From Liolophura sinensis (lineage: Eukaryota; Mollusca; Polyplacophora; Chitonida; Chitonidae): a stretch of 64,000 nt of DNA. A program made the translations under genes and the position numbers. Location of the stretch: contig NC_088295.1 in NCBI RefSeq assembly GCF_032854445.1, positions 28,509,385-28,573,384 on the forward strand, written 5' to 3'. Positions 39,481 to 52,929 of the stretch are shown here, one piece after another. The notes beneath the pieces are model-generated. The model did not search any database. It saw only the letters and a list, made by a program, of their open reading frames with translations, and was not told the DNA's origin. Position 1 is the first letter of the stretch, and each line of letters opens with the position of its first letter.

Positions 39481-41438
39481 GGCCAACTCCTTTATGCTAA
39501 TATAATTATATGATTAATGTCAATATATCAAAAACAGAACATCAGATAAAAAATCAGCACTGCTTTATTTCAATTTGGTAACATTTAACAAAACAAAATA
39601 ATTTGATCTACATGCATAGTGCAAAATCCATCATCAGACTGTCATGGATTGAGCTTTCAATGGATTAATCTTTGATAAATTCAGTCTTTTGTAATGAACA
39701 AAAGTATGCAAAATGCATAAAATGGATTTCAATGGAAAAAAATAACTTCAACATGTACTTATGAAAGTCCTTAACATCTTAAACTCATTGTTTACAGAAA
39801 ATCGTTACAAACAAAAATGGATTTCTGATTCTCAAAGTAAATTACAGTTATCACAAGAATACACATTTGCTTCTTACAAATCTCATTTTCAATATAATGT
39901 AATATAATATCATAGAAAACAATTTTTGCATTCTGTATTCAAGGACATTTCTCACAAGTTATTTTGCCCTCGGGATAGGCTAAATCATACAATCATGTTA
40001 CAGAACTGCAGCCAGACACTCAGACCACTATTGTAGTTACTCAGTAACTTTATTTGGTGTTTACAATGCATTCATTGTATGTCAGTTTTCCACATACAGA
40101 CCACCACTTTCTGAGCGAAATTGAGTTTTACTTTCAAATGAAATTGAGTTTTTTATCAATTCCAGTAAAGTTAACAGAAAGCTAACACACCTAGAGCACC
40201 AGTCTAGATTGACTGAACTCACAACATGAGCAACTGGTCTTGACATCACTTTGAAAAAAATATTCCACAGTCATGAATCATGATAGAATGGTCATGCATT
40301 AATGGTTTATTGAGTGTGTGGTTGTCACTCTCAGTTTGTAAAAGGAAATGTAAAAAATGATCAAAAGAAAAAATAACCTTCAAGAAAATCAAAACTCATG
40401 CAACACCTTACATGTACTCCAGAAACTAATTTGAATAGTGCATCCAGATGACTGCTCTGTGCATTATCTATACATTCCCTTGAAATATTATCCTTGTCCA
40501 AAAAAAACAACAAAAAAAACTGAAGATTTCAATCAACTAAAGCAGTTCAAAACGAAGTCTGATTTGACTTATTGACATGAAATTTACCGTTAATGAGAAA
40601 ATTAAGAGACCCACTATAACAGGGATTTACCCCATGGACTATTAACTACAATGATCTTTAAATATAGATGCTACATATTTAGAGAACTGAATCATCCCTT
40701 TTTCCACGATGAGTACAGCTGGATCTCAACGGTCTAGGGCATGTTTTATAAAGCAGTCGCACCGTTACACCAAAGATATTTACCACTGTTACAAATCTCT
40801 TCACAATATCTTGCCATGGAAAATATGCCACATGCAATTTGTGAATGCTTCGTAAGACAAGCCCCTGAACTCCTGTCTGGCACACATCTCTATGTTCAGT
40901 TTTTGAACAAAAAACACGCTTTTATAGCGAATTGCTCGTAAATGTTCATATCTCGCAAAGAAGGTTTTAATTTCACTGCTATAAGCCATTTATCAAACTT
41001 CAGAATCCTGAAAACAAAACCTGGAGGCAACCTGGGTGCTTGCCTTGAAAGGAGCTGAAGATAATATCGCCACCTGGCTTCAAGGGGAGGATACCAGGCC
41101 GTTTATGCACACATGTAGTCACCTGTGCTACGCTAACGTAAAAAACAGAACGATTGGAAGCCGAATTTGGTCAAGTTATTCATAAGGGCCGATTTGGCAG
41201 AGGCCAACGAAGCTTATTATGTGTCATGTTTGATTTCATACTCCCCTCCGCTTCCAAAAATTGCCCTCTTCAATCTAATCCATGCAGAGGGTCATGAAGA
41301 TTTCCATAAAAGGGAGATAACTCGTAACTCGAACAGTTGAAATTTTGCATATGTTCAAACTAAGTTTATGTAAAATTTTGAATATTTCTTTCACGAAACA
41401 ACCTAAAAATTGAATAAATAAAACCTGTTATTAAGTTT

Positions 41439-41444
41439 TTTATT
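41439..41444 (-). terminator. Candidate polyadenylation signal of CYP39A1
   Basis: AATAAA on the minus strand, about 95 nt after the CYP39A1 stop codon. It is the first such hexamer downstream of the stop that I noticed. Confidence 0.5.
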
Positions 41445-41538
41445 CAATCGACAAACCGAATACTGGCTCGTTCAGACGACCTCTATGAACCCCTCAATGT
41501 TTTTGAAACATGCATAATAACCCAAGCACGATGTGATG

Positions 41539-44500
41539 TCACACTGCCAGGGTAAACTCTGCTTTACATTCAGATACAGGATGCTGGGTCCCTACCACAT
41601 GGAGAGGACTCTGAAAAAAAAAATGGGAAGTTTTCAAAATGTGCATTATGTGTATTATATATGAATGCATGCGAACAGAATTCTAGTCCCCCAAAAAATT
41701 AAGCAAGTGATCAATGATATTATTTAAAACTCTTAATAAGGATAAAACCATGAAAGCAAGCAATAGTTTCCTGGTCAACGATGAGTAATAATTGTATTAT
41801 TAGAAACAGTTTAGTGTTAACCTGATAACAGAAAATGTTACATGTTTAAAGGAGTCTTAACAAAAAATGCGAACACATCATAAAACACATACCTCTTGTG
41901 GAACACCGTTTAAAAGTCTGACATCATATTTCCATAGAAACAAGGACACAAACATCTGCATCTCTAGCAATGCAAACCATCTAAAACAGGAAATGAAGTT
42001 GTGTTTGTAGAGTTACTAATTTTATTCCTGTATGTTATACCCAGATATAGGAGAGTGGTAAGACATGGTTAAGTTCGACTTCATTTTAAACTTTCCAAAA
42101 CAAAACACAAAAGAACAAACATGCAGCTATGTTTATCATGCTCATTTACACCCACATGTTAAGTTATCTGCATAAGTGGGAAAGTCTGGCAACAACCTGC
42201 GGATGCTCGTGGGTTTCCCCCAGGCTCTGCCCGGTTTCCTAGCTCCCACCATAATGCTTGTTGCTGTTGTATGAGTCAAATTTTCTTGAGTATGGCGTAA
42301 AACACCAATCAAATAAATAAATCAGTTATCCGTGTCTTGAGAAGGTTATATGGGAATGTAAACCCTGGGTGTGAAATTTTAACCCTGAGCTAAGATCCTC
42401 ATATACATTTCTCTACACGTCCCTACAATATTTATAAAATAAATTTTTTTAAAATAAAAACCGAGTTTTACATATACACGCCATGTTGACAGGAGACATT
42501 GCCGTTATACAGCATGATGTCATGGTGACGCATGATAGAATGCAGCGTCACAAAGAAAAATGATATAGTCTGCAGCTCGAACAAATGTATGTCAACATTT
42601 TAAGCCATATCATCAGCCAATGGCAATGGAGAATAAAGAATGATGTGGGGACAACTGATTTTCAACACATTTGATCACAAATTCATTTTTTGTCAAAACT
42701 GAACCAATATGAAACAAACCAGAACATTCCCAATAACCCCCTATCTCCTTCCATCCCATAACAACGTCTTTCCCATGTTCATTGCAACAATATTCCATAA
42801 AATGGTATATTCTACAACAGAAACCAATGTGATCATTGGTGGGATGCTCTTCCCAGGTTATTACAGTGAGTCATGTGTGTATTAATCCTGAAAGGTTTGA
42901 AATATTTCAATTTCTTCACAAGCAAGTCCTTAGCTCCATTGATGAGAGTTATTCTGAAAAATTAAAAAAACATAATTTTCATTTTCTTGGCACATTTCAC
43001 ATCTCTAAATAAGCCAGATAGCTGTTTTGAGTGGTGTCTCTGTACAGATGTGCGTAACATGTCATTGGTGGGATAAACAAAAGCACATGTTCATTACAGT
43101 CTTGGGCAATAGCTCTCAATTCAACTTTACACGGATTTTGCTGAACTGTGTGTAACTGCAGAGGGTCATGATGCTTTCACATGGTCACATGGATTTGTTT
43201 GTCCCGCAGCAATGAAATCCCGATCATGTGCACTGGGAACAGCTGTCCAGTTCATTACCACTACATTTTATGGGTATTTTTGCAGGCTCTTCCCTCTGTA
43301 AAGCTGTTTTGACAACTATGACAATTGATCTCACCTGTGTAAAAAAAACCCCAAAACTATAGCTTTAAGCCATTTTGAAGAAGCTGAGAAGCTTTTTTCG
43401 TACATTTATATGGTGCGATGCATCTTAAGCTGCATATTTAAGAAATAAAAACAAAACATTTTATGTATCCTTTAATGTAGATACATGTAACAATTACCTC
43501 TCATTTATCATGATAAATAATAATCTACATCTAACCTATAGCATCACTGACCTGCCAGGACACTGATATCTTCCACTGCCAAATGCAATGAACCCTTCCA
43601 AAAACTTCTTCTTCTCCAAATCCACATCCTTCCAGCGATCCTTTCAACGAAAAAAATAATCAACAGTTGTATTTCAAACACTGAACATTTTTAATGGTTT
43701 ACTGGGTTTTTGTCCTGACACATTCAATTCTCTGAAAACCAATATTAGCTGTCTACACATACATATATAAATGTCAGCTTAACGGCAGTACATGATCAAA
43801 TCTGTAGACAGCATAACCTACATAATATTTCCAGATGAAGTGAAAGGATTCAAATAAGAACTGGAGACAATTTTTAGTCAACACAACAGAAAATAATCTA
43901 AAGTGACATAAATATTGACAAGTGACATAACACATTATCTTTACACATTTTACATCATGTTTTGAAATGTTACGAGTAGTTTGGAATACCACCTTTTTGG
44001 AAAAGAAACTTATTTATATATTCATTTAACTGGTGCTTTAGACTGTACTCTTGTTATTGCTTGGAGAAGCTAGAGTGTGTGTGGTAAACCTCTTGACTTT
44101 AAGCTTCACCAAAAGTAGCTAAAGCTGAATCAAAGTTTGCCACATATTTGGTTGTGATCCTCTTAGCTGTAGGAAGATCAACACCTTAACCAAATAAGCC
44201 CGCAAGGGCTTTTTTAAACTTATTTATTTATTTGATTGGTGGTTTACCCCATACTCAACAATATTTCCCTTATACTATGGCAGCCAGTAGAAACCCACAA
44301 CCATCTGCAGGTTGCTGGCAGAGACCTCCCCCATCCGGCCAGATAGGAAGCCAGCTTGAGCTGGACTTGAACTCACAGTGACCGCATTGGTGAGAGGCTC
44401 CCGAGTCAATGCGCCTTACTGGCGTGCTAACCGCATTGGGCAGCTTCTTTTTACTGACCATTGCATATATATATATAACAAATAACATTAGTGTCATATT

Positions 44501-47500
44501 GTATAGTTATTAGCTGTGTGAAAACTTACTGGGTTAAACTTGGATGGCTGTGGAAAGTAGTTAGGGTTTCTGTGAGCCCAATATGGGGAGACTATCAACA
44601 TATCTCCAGCTGGAATAGTGTAACCCTGGAAAATATACAATCACTTTCACATTTGATCATAATACTAAGAGATTTAAGAATATTCCATCAAAAGCAAAAC
44701 TTCTTCAAAGGAATTTAAACTGCTTTTAACAAAATATTATAACTCTTCAATCTATTCAACCACTAAAGTACTTTTTTCAGTTGAATTTATGCAAACAATT
44801 AGGTTGAAAATGACTCAAAAAATGATTTTTTTATGTCAGTAAAGATGCAAGCTGCACACAACTCTCAGAATGTTTTTGGTTTCAACGGTGGTTGAAAAGG
44901 TTGAAGAATTAGGGTAAGTACAGTATGAAAGTTCACTACTTGATCCTGCTTGCTTAATGGCATTATAATAGCTAAACCATGTATCTAACCTTAACCAGAA
45001 GTTTACATATAAGATTCAGCAGATACTGAAGAACATCTTATGGTTACCTTGATTTTGAATGATTGTAGAACTTTCCTGGCAATGACACCAGCTGAATGAA
45101 GACGGACTGTCTCCAGGACACACGACTTCGCAAATGGCATCCGCCTGATGTCTTCATCTGATATCTGACCAGACTTCCCTGCGAACCAAGCCGGCCCAAA
45201 CACAACATACAAACAGGAAGAAAAGTATAGGGATGACATGAGAATAACTGATTTTTGATTGATTTGATATAATTTATTGGAGTATATTTGTATATACTCA
45301 GAAATAAGTACCACTTTTAAAGTTGTTGGTACGACTTGACTCTCGTTTATAAGTCACTGGAGTAGACTGAATGATGGAGAAAGCCAGTGTCACAAGTGGA
45401 GGAAGCCAGTGTCACGAGTGGAGGAAGCCAGTGTCATGAGTGGAGGAAGCCAGTGTCATGAGTGGAGGCAGCCAGTGTCATGAGTGGAGAGGCTAGTTTC
45501 TGAAGTAAACCATCAGACTTTGGCAAGTAAAATGATACAGCACATGCAGATGCTGCAACACAGCTCATTTTTTATGACATACTGTTGGATGGCAATATCA
45601 TTAATAAACTTTATGTAAGATCACATGAACAGCTCTAATGGTAGTATCAACTGTTGTAACCCTGAGACAGCAGAGCAGAGGCGAATTTCAAAGATTCTCT
45701 TTTTGAAGTAGGGATTACGCTAACATCATGTGTAGCCTAGCAACATAAAGACAAGCACTGTAATTGACTGTTTAAAAGATTACATTGTATCACTCAAATA
45801 GACACAACCTTAACTCTTGTAAGCTGATGGCTTTTATGCTTAAAAGTGCAAATCTAGAATATCCACCCTAAATATATAAACATCAAATTAAAGACAACTA
45901 AAAACTAAAACCAAAATTACCATTTATATATATATATTTGTTTTTTTTGACTGAGGAACATACGGTTAATTAAGTGGATGTGTATCATATTGGGTTTCTA
46001 TAAACTTTCCACTGATGTTCCTTATAATGTTGGGGGTAATCTTCTTCCTTAAGATTAATCTGACCTACCCCATGGGTGTAATGTAATAAGAATAAAATAA
46101 AAGAATTAACAGCATATCTTTTCCAACAACATCCTATGCACAGTATACACCTTTTTTAAAGTTTCCGAGAACTGCTCTGATTTCTTCCTTCACCTGCCTG
46201 AGCACATCAGGATTCGCAGCTATATGAACCAACGCCCAAAACGCAATCTGAAAAATCCACAAAGACTTCAAAACACTCTTGAGCTGTATGTGCTACAATG
46301 ATATGTGCTAAGAAATAGCGAGGGCAAGCGAACAAATTTCTTTCTGTTTCTGACATGTAAAAAAATTATCATATACAACAGTCTTGTGTGCATCTAGGGC
46401 ACTACATTTTACATTTCTGGAAAATATCACTAAGCTTGGAACATTTTACCGACATCAAAAGTAATTAATTGGAGATTAATTTTCTCAGAAAAGTCCAAAA
46501 TGTTCTTTCAGGGATACAAAAGCCTTGTATTATGTCTTAATCTGTGTCCATAGGTGGAGAATTTCATAAAGTTCTTTATTTTATACCCTATGCCATTGTT
46601 TTACAAGAAAATAAGATAGAATTTCTAAGGATATGATAATTTTGTAGTCTTAATTCTGTATGCTGTGTATACCACATGTGCTTTGAGGGTCATTTTAATG
46701 GATTGTTTGTTGTCCTGTATAAAATCAGCAGAAAGATAGAGTAAACTCCAGATATCTTAATCATGATCTCACTTGTCCTGATCTAAACCGATAGTTCGAA
46801 AACCATGTTTTTCTCCTAGACCTCTAGTCAACATGAATAGTGCCAATTTATTTAGATTGCATGTAGGTTTGGAATTTGGTGTCGCCTTACATGCATCATT
46901 ACTGTACACATCTGACGAAAGCAAACTGCCTAGAAATAGAGATTATTTCTGATGCCAATGCATGTCCTAAGAACTGTCCCTCAAAACTGATCAATACCCT
47001 AAAAAAAGAACCCAGAGTCGATCAATAACGTCATTATGTAAGAAGGTTATCGCCATTCGTCTTTCATTTTGGTTTATACGCCCTAAAGCCATCGATCTAT
47101 TATGTAACTGATTATTAGGTGTATAACCACGATAAAACACCTCAAGCTCAGGTGATAACCCTTACTTATACCCCAGTCTTACTTCTTATTAAATTTTATG
47201 AGGTTAATTCTTTTGTTGAGTAAAAAGGACAACACTCACAAATACAATACAGTGTCTTCACGAGTCTACCATCTTCAGTTACTTGTGTTTTTTTTTTGCT
47301 GAGTAGCTAAACTAAGTAGCTCTATCCCTGGCCAAAACTTACCTAGCCTCATTATTCTCAATATATCATAATGTACATTATTCGAATTAAAAAAAAATAA
47401 TTCAGAGCTTTCCAGGGCTTTTCATGACAAAAACTGTCAACAATTCATGATTTCTACCACATGAAATGACTGACAAGAATTGCACCATTAAACTTTGTTA

Positions 47501-50500
47501 GAAGTCAGATATTTCTCCACTAGCCTAGAATAATAAAGAAATTAAAATCCAAGGATGACTGCTCTTGTTATGAATCAAAATATGTAAAAATATTATTTAT
47601 TTATTTATTTGATCAGTGTTACACACTGTACTCATGAATATTTTAATTATACAGTGGTAAAGCCCTAGGGAACCCCACGACCTTCTGCAGGTTGCTGGCA
47701 CCCCTTTCCACATATGACCGGAGAGGATGCAGCATGCATTAGATTTGTGTCACAATATCAACATTACACAAGTACACAAAGTAAAAACTTTCAAAATTCA
47801 TGATTTTTTTATGACACTTCATGCTTGGGACATTTTTGCATGACTATTCAGGTTTTTTCATAACAATGGCAGCCCTTTACCTTATAAACCTTTCCTGAAA
47901 CCAACTCATCTCCCCATATGAAAAATATTCCTGCTTCTTCGGAGTACTGCTTCCAAATTACATTGTCTTCCAAGGAAAAAGAAATTAATGAATGTAAAAC
48001 CTTCATGTTGGATTTTGACGTTGCTCCTTAGTCATACAGAACAAATTTGTGAATGGACCTCAGTGGCTGAAGTATTTTTGTGAACAAACAAGGGGAGATC
48101 AGGTGAGATAGCTCTGATTCTATGAAGATGGTGAGAAAATTAATGACTTCTATGCAGATTATTTTCAAGCTTTCTTTTCCACTTTGCTTGCCCAGAGGAA
48201 ACTGCCACACAAACTGCTACATTCAGATCCTACCCTTAAATCCTCCTTCCACTGTGGCCGAAATGGATGACAGGACAGCAGTGAACAATTCTGCTGTCAC
48301 CATCGGCACATAATCCTGCATAAAACTTCCCTGTAAAACTGTGATGACTTTGAAAATGCTCTACCAAATGCATCAAAATGGCACTAGTTTAGTCTCAAAC
48401 CCTTCTATGGACAATATTCAGTTTGAGTAAATCAATGTCTAAATCTGTCCCAATGCCATGGTCATGTAATTTCTCTCATGACAGAGCTGTAGTATATGTG
48501 AGGTACCTCTGAATGCTGCATTTGAAGCTGCAAACTTTTGTTTCACGAACTAGAGATCAAGAGCTCTATTTCTAAGGGGAGACAATTCAATATCTGCTAG
48601 AAGAGTATATAATAACTCACAGGTACAGCGTTAGATAAAGCAGCCCACATAAAGAGCAATCCAAAACTGTGTGAATGGGACATGCCCACCGTCTCTACTA
48701 TGGAATGGAACAAAGTCTGAAACACAACCAATAGTTATAATCAATATGATAAACACTGACATTCAATATGTTTTATTTTTTGTATACTATGCTTGAGTGT
48801 TTTGACGTCGCATTTTACAGTCATTTGATGAGGAGGGGTCTTTAAGGCTGTATATACATATATCCTGTCTACCTGTGGCAGGGCGAGCCCATGCCACAAA
48901 AGTGCTGCAGCCACTGAAATATCATCCTGAAGACACCAGACCAGACATGATATCTACACCAGTCACATTATGCTGACACTGGGCCAACCAGTCCTGTTTC
49001 CTTGCTCTAACCTCTCACTGCGGAGTGCCAAGCGAGGTAGCCACAAGTACCACTTTTTAAGTATTTTTTATGAGCCGACCTGGGTTTGCTCTCAGGTCTT
49101 CCAACTTTGAGGTGGATGCTCTAACCATTGGGACAACAAAGCAGTCCTTTATTTTTTGTAACAGATGAGAACTGAAAACCAGGATAATGTCTTGGTCGTC
49201 AAGTAGCGGTAAAAGTGAAGGACACCGACCTCAAGTTACTGGCTTAAAATCCAAATACTGTTATGTCACCTTGAGAAGTTTTAACAACTCTTCTAAAAAT
49301 ATGATATGAGTTTTACCTACTTCAAAAAGAGTTTTATTGTCATATGTATGTAAATTTTCACACATTCAGGTAAATGTGAAGGTAGTACAGGTATGGCAAT
49401 TTATAGTGCAGTCAAAAAATTTCCCCTTGCTCTAGGTGGAGACACACATTGAACATGGGTATGGAATTTAATCTTTTGTTAGTTGTTAGCCAACACAAGA
49501 CTATTTTTGTCAGACATGAAAACTTAGAGAAATATCACTTACCTGATCATTCTTACTGCCTTTCTCAATGGACTGCCTCGCACTCTTGAATTTGGATAGT
49601 AACCAGTGTTTTGAATTGGCCCAGTCTCTGCAAAAGAAGTTAAAAGTTAATAATGTATGTATAAAGGTCAAAGCCAGGCTGTTAACTTTCATAAACTGTA
49701 TTCTCTGTTTGTCTATGTATTTGTTTGGTAGCAACACATCCCAAATAATTATTCAACCTATTTCTCTGCAAGTTGGTTGAAATCTGTCAGGCCCTGGAGC
49801 AGGCCGTGATACACCACTCGACCAAGGGATATTTACATTAAGCATGGTCAAGGGAAGTGATCAATGGACCAAGCAGCCAAGCATGTCCTCTCGGAGCAAC
49901 ACACTTCTAGTTCATTGCTTAAATGTACATTTTATATACTTTATATAAAGCTGAAAAAAAAACCAAAAAAAAAAACCACTGATAAATCGTATATGGTGCA
50001 GAAGTAGTTCGCTACGAGATCAAATTCCATTCATCAATCGAAGAGTTTATTCTTAAAAGTTATGGTCGCTGTGAGTTCAAGTCCAGCTCATAAGTGGGAA
50101 GGTTTGGCAGCAACCTGCGGATGGTCATGGGTTTCCCCCGGGCTCTGCCTGGTTTCTACCCACCATAATGCTGGCTGACGTCGTATAAGTGAAATATTCC
50201 TGAGTAAGGCATAAAACACCAGTCAAATAAACAAATAAATAAAATTTACCTTAAAAACAACTCTGGTAATTGAGAACCATATTCAAAACCTTGATCAAAC
50301 TTCACAAAATGTCCAATCACCTTCTCAAACTCTTCCTGTGGAAACAAGACATACCAGACTTGTCAATAGCAAACACTTGTCACTAGATATCATGAATTTG
50401 CTAATTTATCTTTTATAATTATAAAATGACATCTACCATTCATGCCTTTACAAAAATATGAGTAAGATATAAAAACACCCCATGTGCAGCAAATCTTAAG

Positions 50501-52929
50501 GCAAAAAACACCACAAACAAAACTCAGGACTTTAATAGATGTGAAATAAACAAGTTTTATAAGTGGTACATTCCTCACACACACATCATTTCACAATTTG
50601 AAACCTTTCAGCAGATAGACGGTACAAACAGGCCACAGAAAAGACATAACTGGCAAGAGTTTTCAAAAGTCTTGATGATTTGAGCACTGTCCGTGAATTT
50701 TAATATATTGATGTACACCATCATAATGCTAACATTACAGCTGATTAGAGTTAAACTACGATAACATTCGTTGATACATTGTTGGGAAAGGCATAATGCT
50801 AAAGGAGTGGCAGTAATACTGGGTGTGGTGCGGTTAAGAGTTAACATCATCATTAAAGAGAATCGAAGTAATGTAGATTCTGTGGACATTGTTAAATGAT
50901 GAATGAAATTTTGAAAAATAATATTCAGGCCATAGCTAGTTTTATCGTGTACATGAGCTTTTCTTTCAGATTCTACTCAGTCACATGATAGAAACACTCT
51001 TGAGCATAGATGAAGTTAAAGGAAATACCAGTGCATAAATTTACCATATGGTTTAAATGAAATTTTAGCAGATAACTGATATCCATGTACCTTAATAATA
51101 AATATTCCATACAGGTGCATACAGACAAAACTCACTGCATATTCTTCTGTTCTACTTACCTTGTTCTGCCCTAAAGAATTCCTCCCAAACAAAATGTTTA
51201 TGGCACTTTTATACATCAGCTTTCTGATCAGCTCAAATGAATCTCCAACAACTGAAAAATTGATCACGCTATGCAAAGTGAATCAAACAGAATCGTGCTA
51301 AATGTATCTCTTGAAAAATGCTAAACTTTATGTGAAATACAGCATTCAGTGTCAGCCAGTTTTATGTGTTCAGAGTTTGTGTCGAACATACCTGAACACC
51401 CAGGTTTCCCCGACACATAAAACTTGCTGACAAACCTTTGGCTCATTACTAGCATTCTTTCATATAAATGACTTATGCTGTTTTCAGTGAGATTAATGCA
51501 AGACCACATAAAAATAAACTGTCAACCCCACTGGACACCTGACAGCAACGGAAGTAGGAGAGTCTTGAAAATTTCCTGTCCCAGTATAGGGTTGAACCGA
51601 AATGAAAGTACCATACTCAAGTCACCAGAACCCACTGCCTATGTGTGACATGTCATTATCAGTAACTTACAAGTGTCAGGAAGGTCAGCAATAACCTCAT
51701 TCAGTTCGACACAAAGTTTGTTCCCAATCTGCTCAAGGCTTTGAGCGGACAGCCTCCCTTTGACAGTGTCATGAAGCTTGGTGTGGCTCTCATAGAAAGC
51801 TGGCTTGGGAATGGCAGCTGTTAGAATATATATAAATTATAAATTATTATTTTGAAGCAGTTAATACAAAATATATCATTTTAGATATTTGAAATAATTT
51901 TCAAGAGGCATCACAGATGTCCATCAGAAGAAGTGCCTATTGATAATCCTTCATACTTATTTTTTATTTTTTTTGATTGTTGCTTGACACCATACTCAAG
52001 AGTAAATAAGTTGAGGGTGATAGGTAGTGAGCTTTGAGTGATAAAGATCTCCCGATATCAGCAAATCCATATCTGACCGTATCTTTGTTTATAGACCTAC
52101 TGAAAATAGCATCACAATGAATGGTTTTAAACAACCCTTGTCAAGTGTGAATTAAATATACCATACAAATAATTTATGCATGTATTTATTTGTTTGATTA
52201 ATGTGAAATGTTGAACAGATAATCAATCATTACCTGATCAATATAGCCCTAATCAATCAGTATGAGCTTGATAGATTTCTGTTAGACATTAAATTATTAA
52301 ACTCTTTTGCACCTGTGTGGTTGACAGCATCTACAACAGCTTCTTGGAAGTCAACATTGGGGGATTTAAAAAAATGATGGAAATCCTCCACGCTTGTGAG
52401 AAAAGTCAGTCGCTTTCCAGCAATATACAAAGTGAATATTGGACCCAGCTGAAAACAAGCAGAAGACAATGAAGTGTTACCAATTACTAGCCAAAGTTAT
52501 TTGACTGTTACTGTCAGTTAATATGAGAGACAATATTTTCTGGGTGCGGCAAAAATAAATTTATAACAGTAAAACATGTTCTATTAGGTCTTCAAGTTCG
52601 AAAGGCTTAAATATGTTTTGACCAAAGGGTAACAGTTTATTTGGCTTGAGGAGTACAGATGAGTTAAAATATCATAATAATTATGGCATGCCATGTGTTA
52701 GACCATGCTTGAGCACCTGTTTACGTTTGGCTTGGATTTGAAAAAGTGGTGCCTTTCCGAATTCGATTGCGCAGCCCAACCAAGGGACCCATCCACTGTC
52801 AATGGGTGGATAGTTTGCCCCTTGATCATTGGCTGTGTTTCTCCTGTACACAAGCCACAGAATAGCAGTTAAAACAACTACAGCTGTGCTGATAAAAACA
52901 GTCGTTTGAGAAAGACTTGACAGATCCAT
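41539..52929 (-). CDS. CYP39A1: Cytochrome P450 39A1-like (oxysterol 7-alpha-hydroxylase)
   Basis: CYP39A1 is a microsomal P450 that 7-alpha-hydroxylates 24-hydroxycholesterol. Thirteen exons join in frame to 475 codons (human protein about 469): 52717-52929, 52313-52448, 51671-51817, 51160-51251, 50250-50335, 49543-49627, 48621-48716, 46151-46247, 45048-45178, 44530-44625, 43552-43640, 41893-41980, 41539-41610. All have GT-AG borders. Visible parts are a membrane anchor at residues 9-28 (VFISTAVVVLTAILWLVYRR), GWVPWLGCAIEFGKAPL, GPIFTLYIAGKR, an I-helix ALSNAVPIAFWAL, the K-helix ETVR at 340-343, PDRW at 393-396, and the heme loop FGSGRYQCPGR with Cys420. The I-helix lacks the usual acid-Thr pair and has SNAVP, as in the CYP7/8/39 group. 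The motif set and the exon-by-exon match point to CYP39 rather than CYP7 or CYP8. The substrate in this animal is unproven. Confidence 0.95.
42174..42324 (+). repeat. tRNA-derived SINE, 3' half, in CYP39A1 intron 11
   Basis: It contains AACCTGCGGATGCTCGTGGG, GGCTCTGCCCGGTTTCC, CACCATAATGCTTG and AACACCAATCAAATAAATAA. It is antisense to the P450. Confidence 0.9.
44220..44443 (-). repeat. tRNA-derived SINE, long copy, in CYP39A1 intron 10
   Basis: On the minus strand the 5' head is diverged (GCTGCCCAATGCGGTTAGCA). The middle GGGAGCCTCTCACCAATGCG, box B (GAGTTCAAGTCC) and the 3' tail with AAATAAATAAAT are clear. Part of the body between AGGTTGTGGG and CATAGTATAA is missing. It is in the same sense as the gene. 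Confidence 0.88.
44740..44911. mobile_element. MITE-like inverted-repeat element, second subfamily, in CYP39A1 intron
   Basis: It starts TAACTCTTCAATCTATTCAACC and ends GGTTGAAAAGGTTGAAGAATTA, giving a terminal inverted repeat of roughly 20 bp. The interior TTGAATTTATGCAAACAATT and GTCAGTAAAGATGCAA match the 25086 copy. It lies in the intron between CYP39A1 exons 9 and 10, on the 5' side of exon 10. Confidence 0.7.
45378..45489. repeat. 22-bp minisatellite in CYP39A1 intron 8
   Basis: About five units of AGGAAGCCAGTGTCA(C/T)GAGTGG follow one another with one or two changes each. The array sits inside a repeat related to the 38275 family, since AAGTAAACCATCAGACTTTG follows directly. Confidence 0.88.
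47594..47735 (-). repeat. Degraded tRNA-derived SINE in CYP39A1 intron 7
   Basis: The minus strand has CCAGCAACCTGCAGAAGGTC, a shortened body and an AAATAAATAAATAA tail. Confidence 0.75.
48795..49145 (+). repeat. Long diverged SINE copy, TTAACAATTTTTCAG family
   Basis: It starts TTTTGACGTCGCATTTTACA with TCATTTGATGAGGAGG, and passes through GTCCTGTTTCCTTGCTCTAA and the AGTGCCAAGCGAGGTAGCC block. It ends with a tRNA-like antisense part (GGATGCTCTAACCATTGGGA). That order is the antisense of the complete copy at 5217-5515, although the body differs. It lies in CYP39A1 intron 6. Confidence 0.65.
50063..50241 (+). repeat. tRNA-derived SINE abutting CYP39A1 exon 5 donor
   Basis: From GGTCGCTGTGAGTTCAAGTC (box B) to AACACCAGTCAAATAAACAA plus (AATA)n, well conserved. 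Its tail ends about 8 bp from the donor of CYP39A1 exon 5 (GT at 50249-50248), so the SINE begins intron 5 in antisense. Confidence 0.92.

Larger units (their letters stand above)
34040..41438. other. Gene-free stretch between Tc1 remnant and CYP39A1
   Basis: No supported gene is present. Contents are a SINE tail remnant (about 34978-35030: GTGAAACATTCTTAAGTATG and ACACCAACCAAATACATG), two palindromes (35058-35073 and 35100-35121), an unusual stop-poor stretch (35340-35729), a dispersed repeat (36505-36730), a complete SINE (37834-38034) and diverged relatives at 38275-38500 and 39280-39480. Open frames at 36064 and 37360 have no recognisable motif. Confidence 0.5.
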
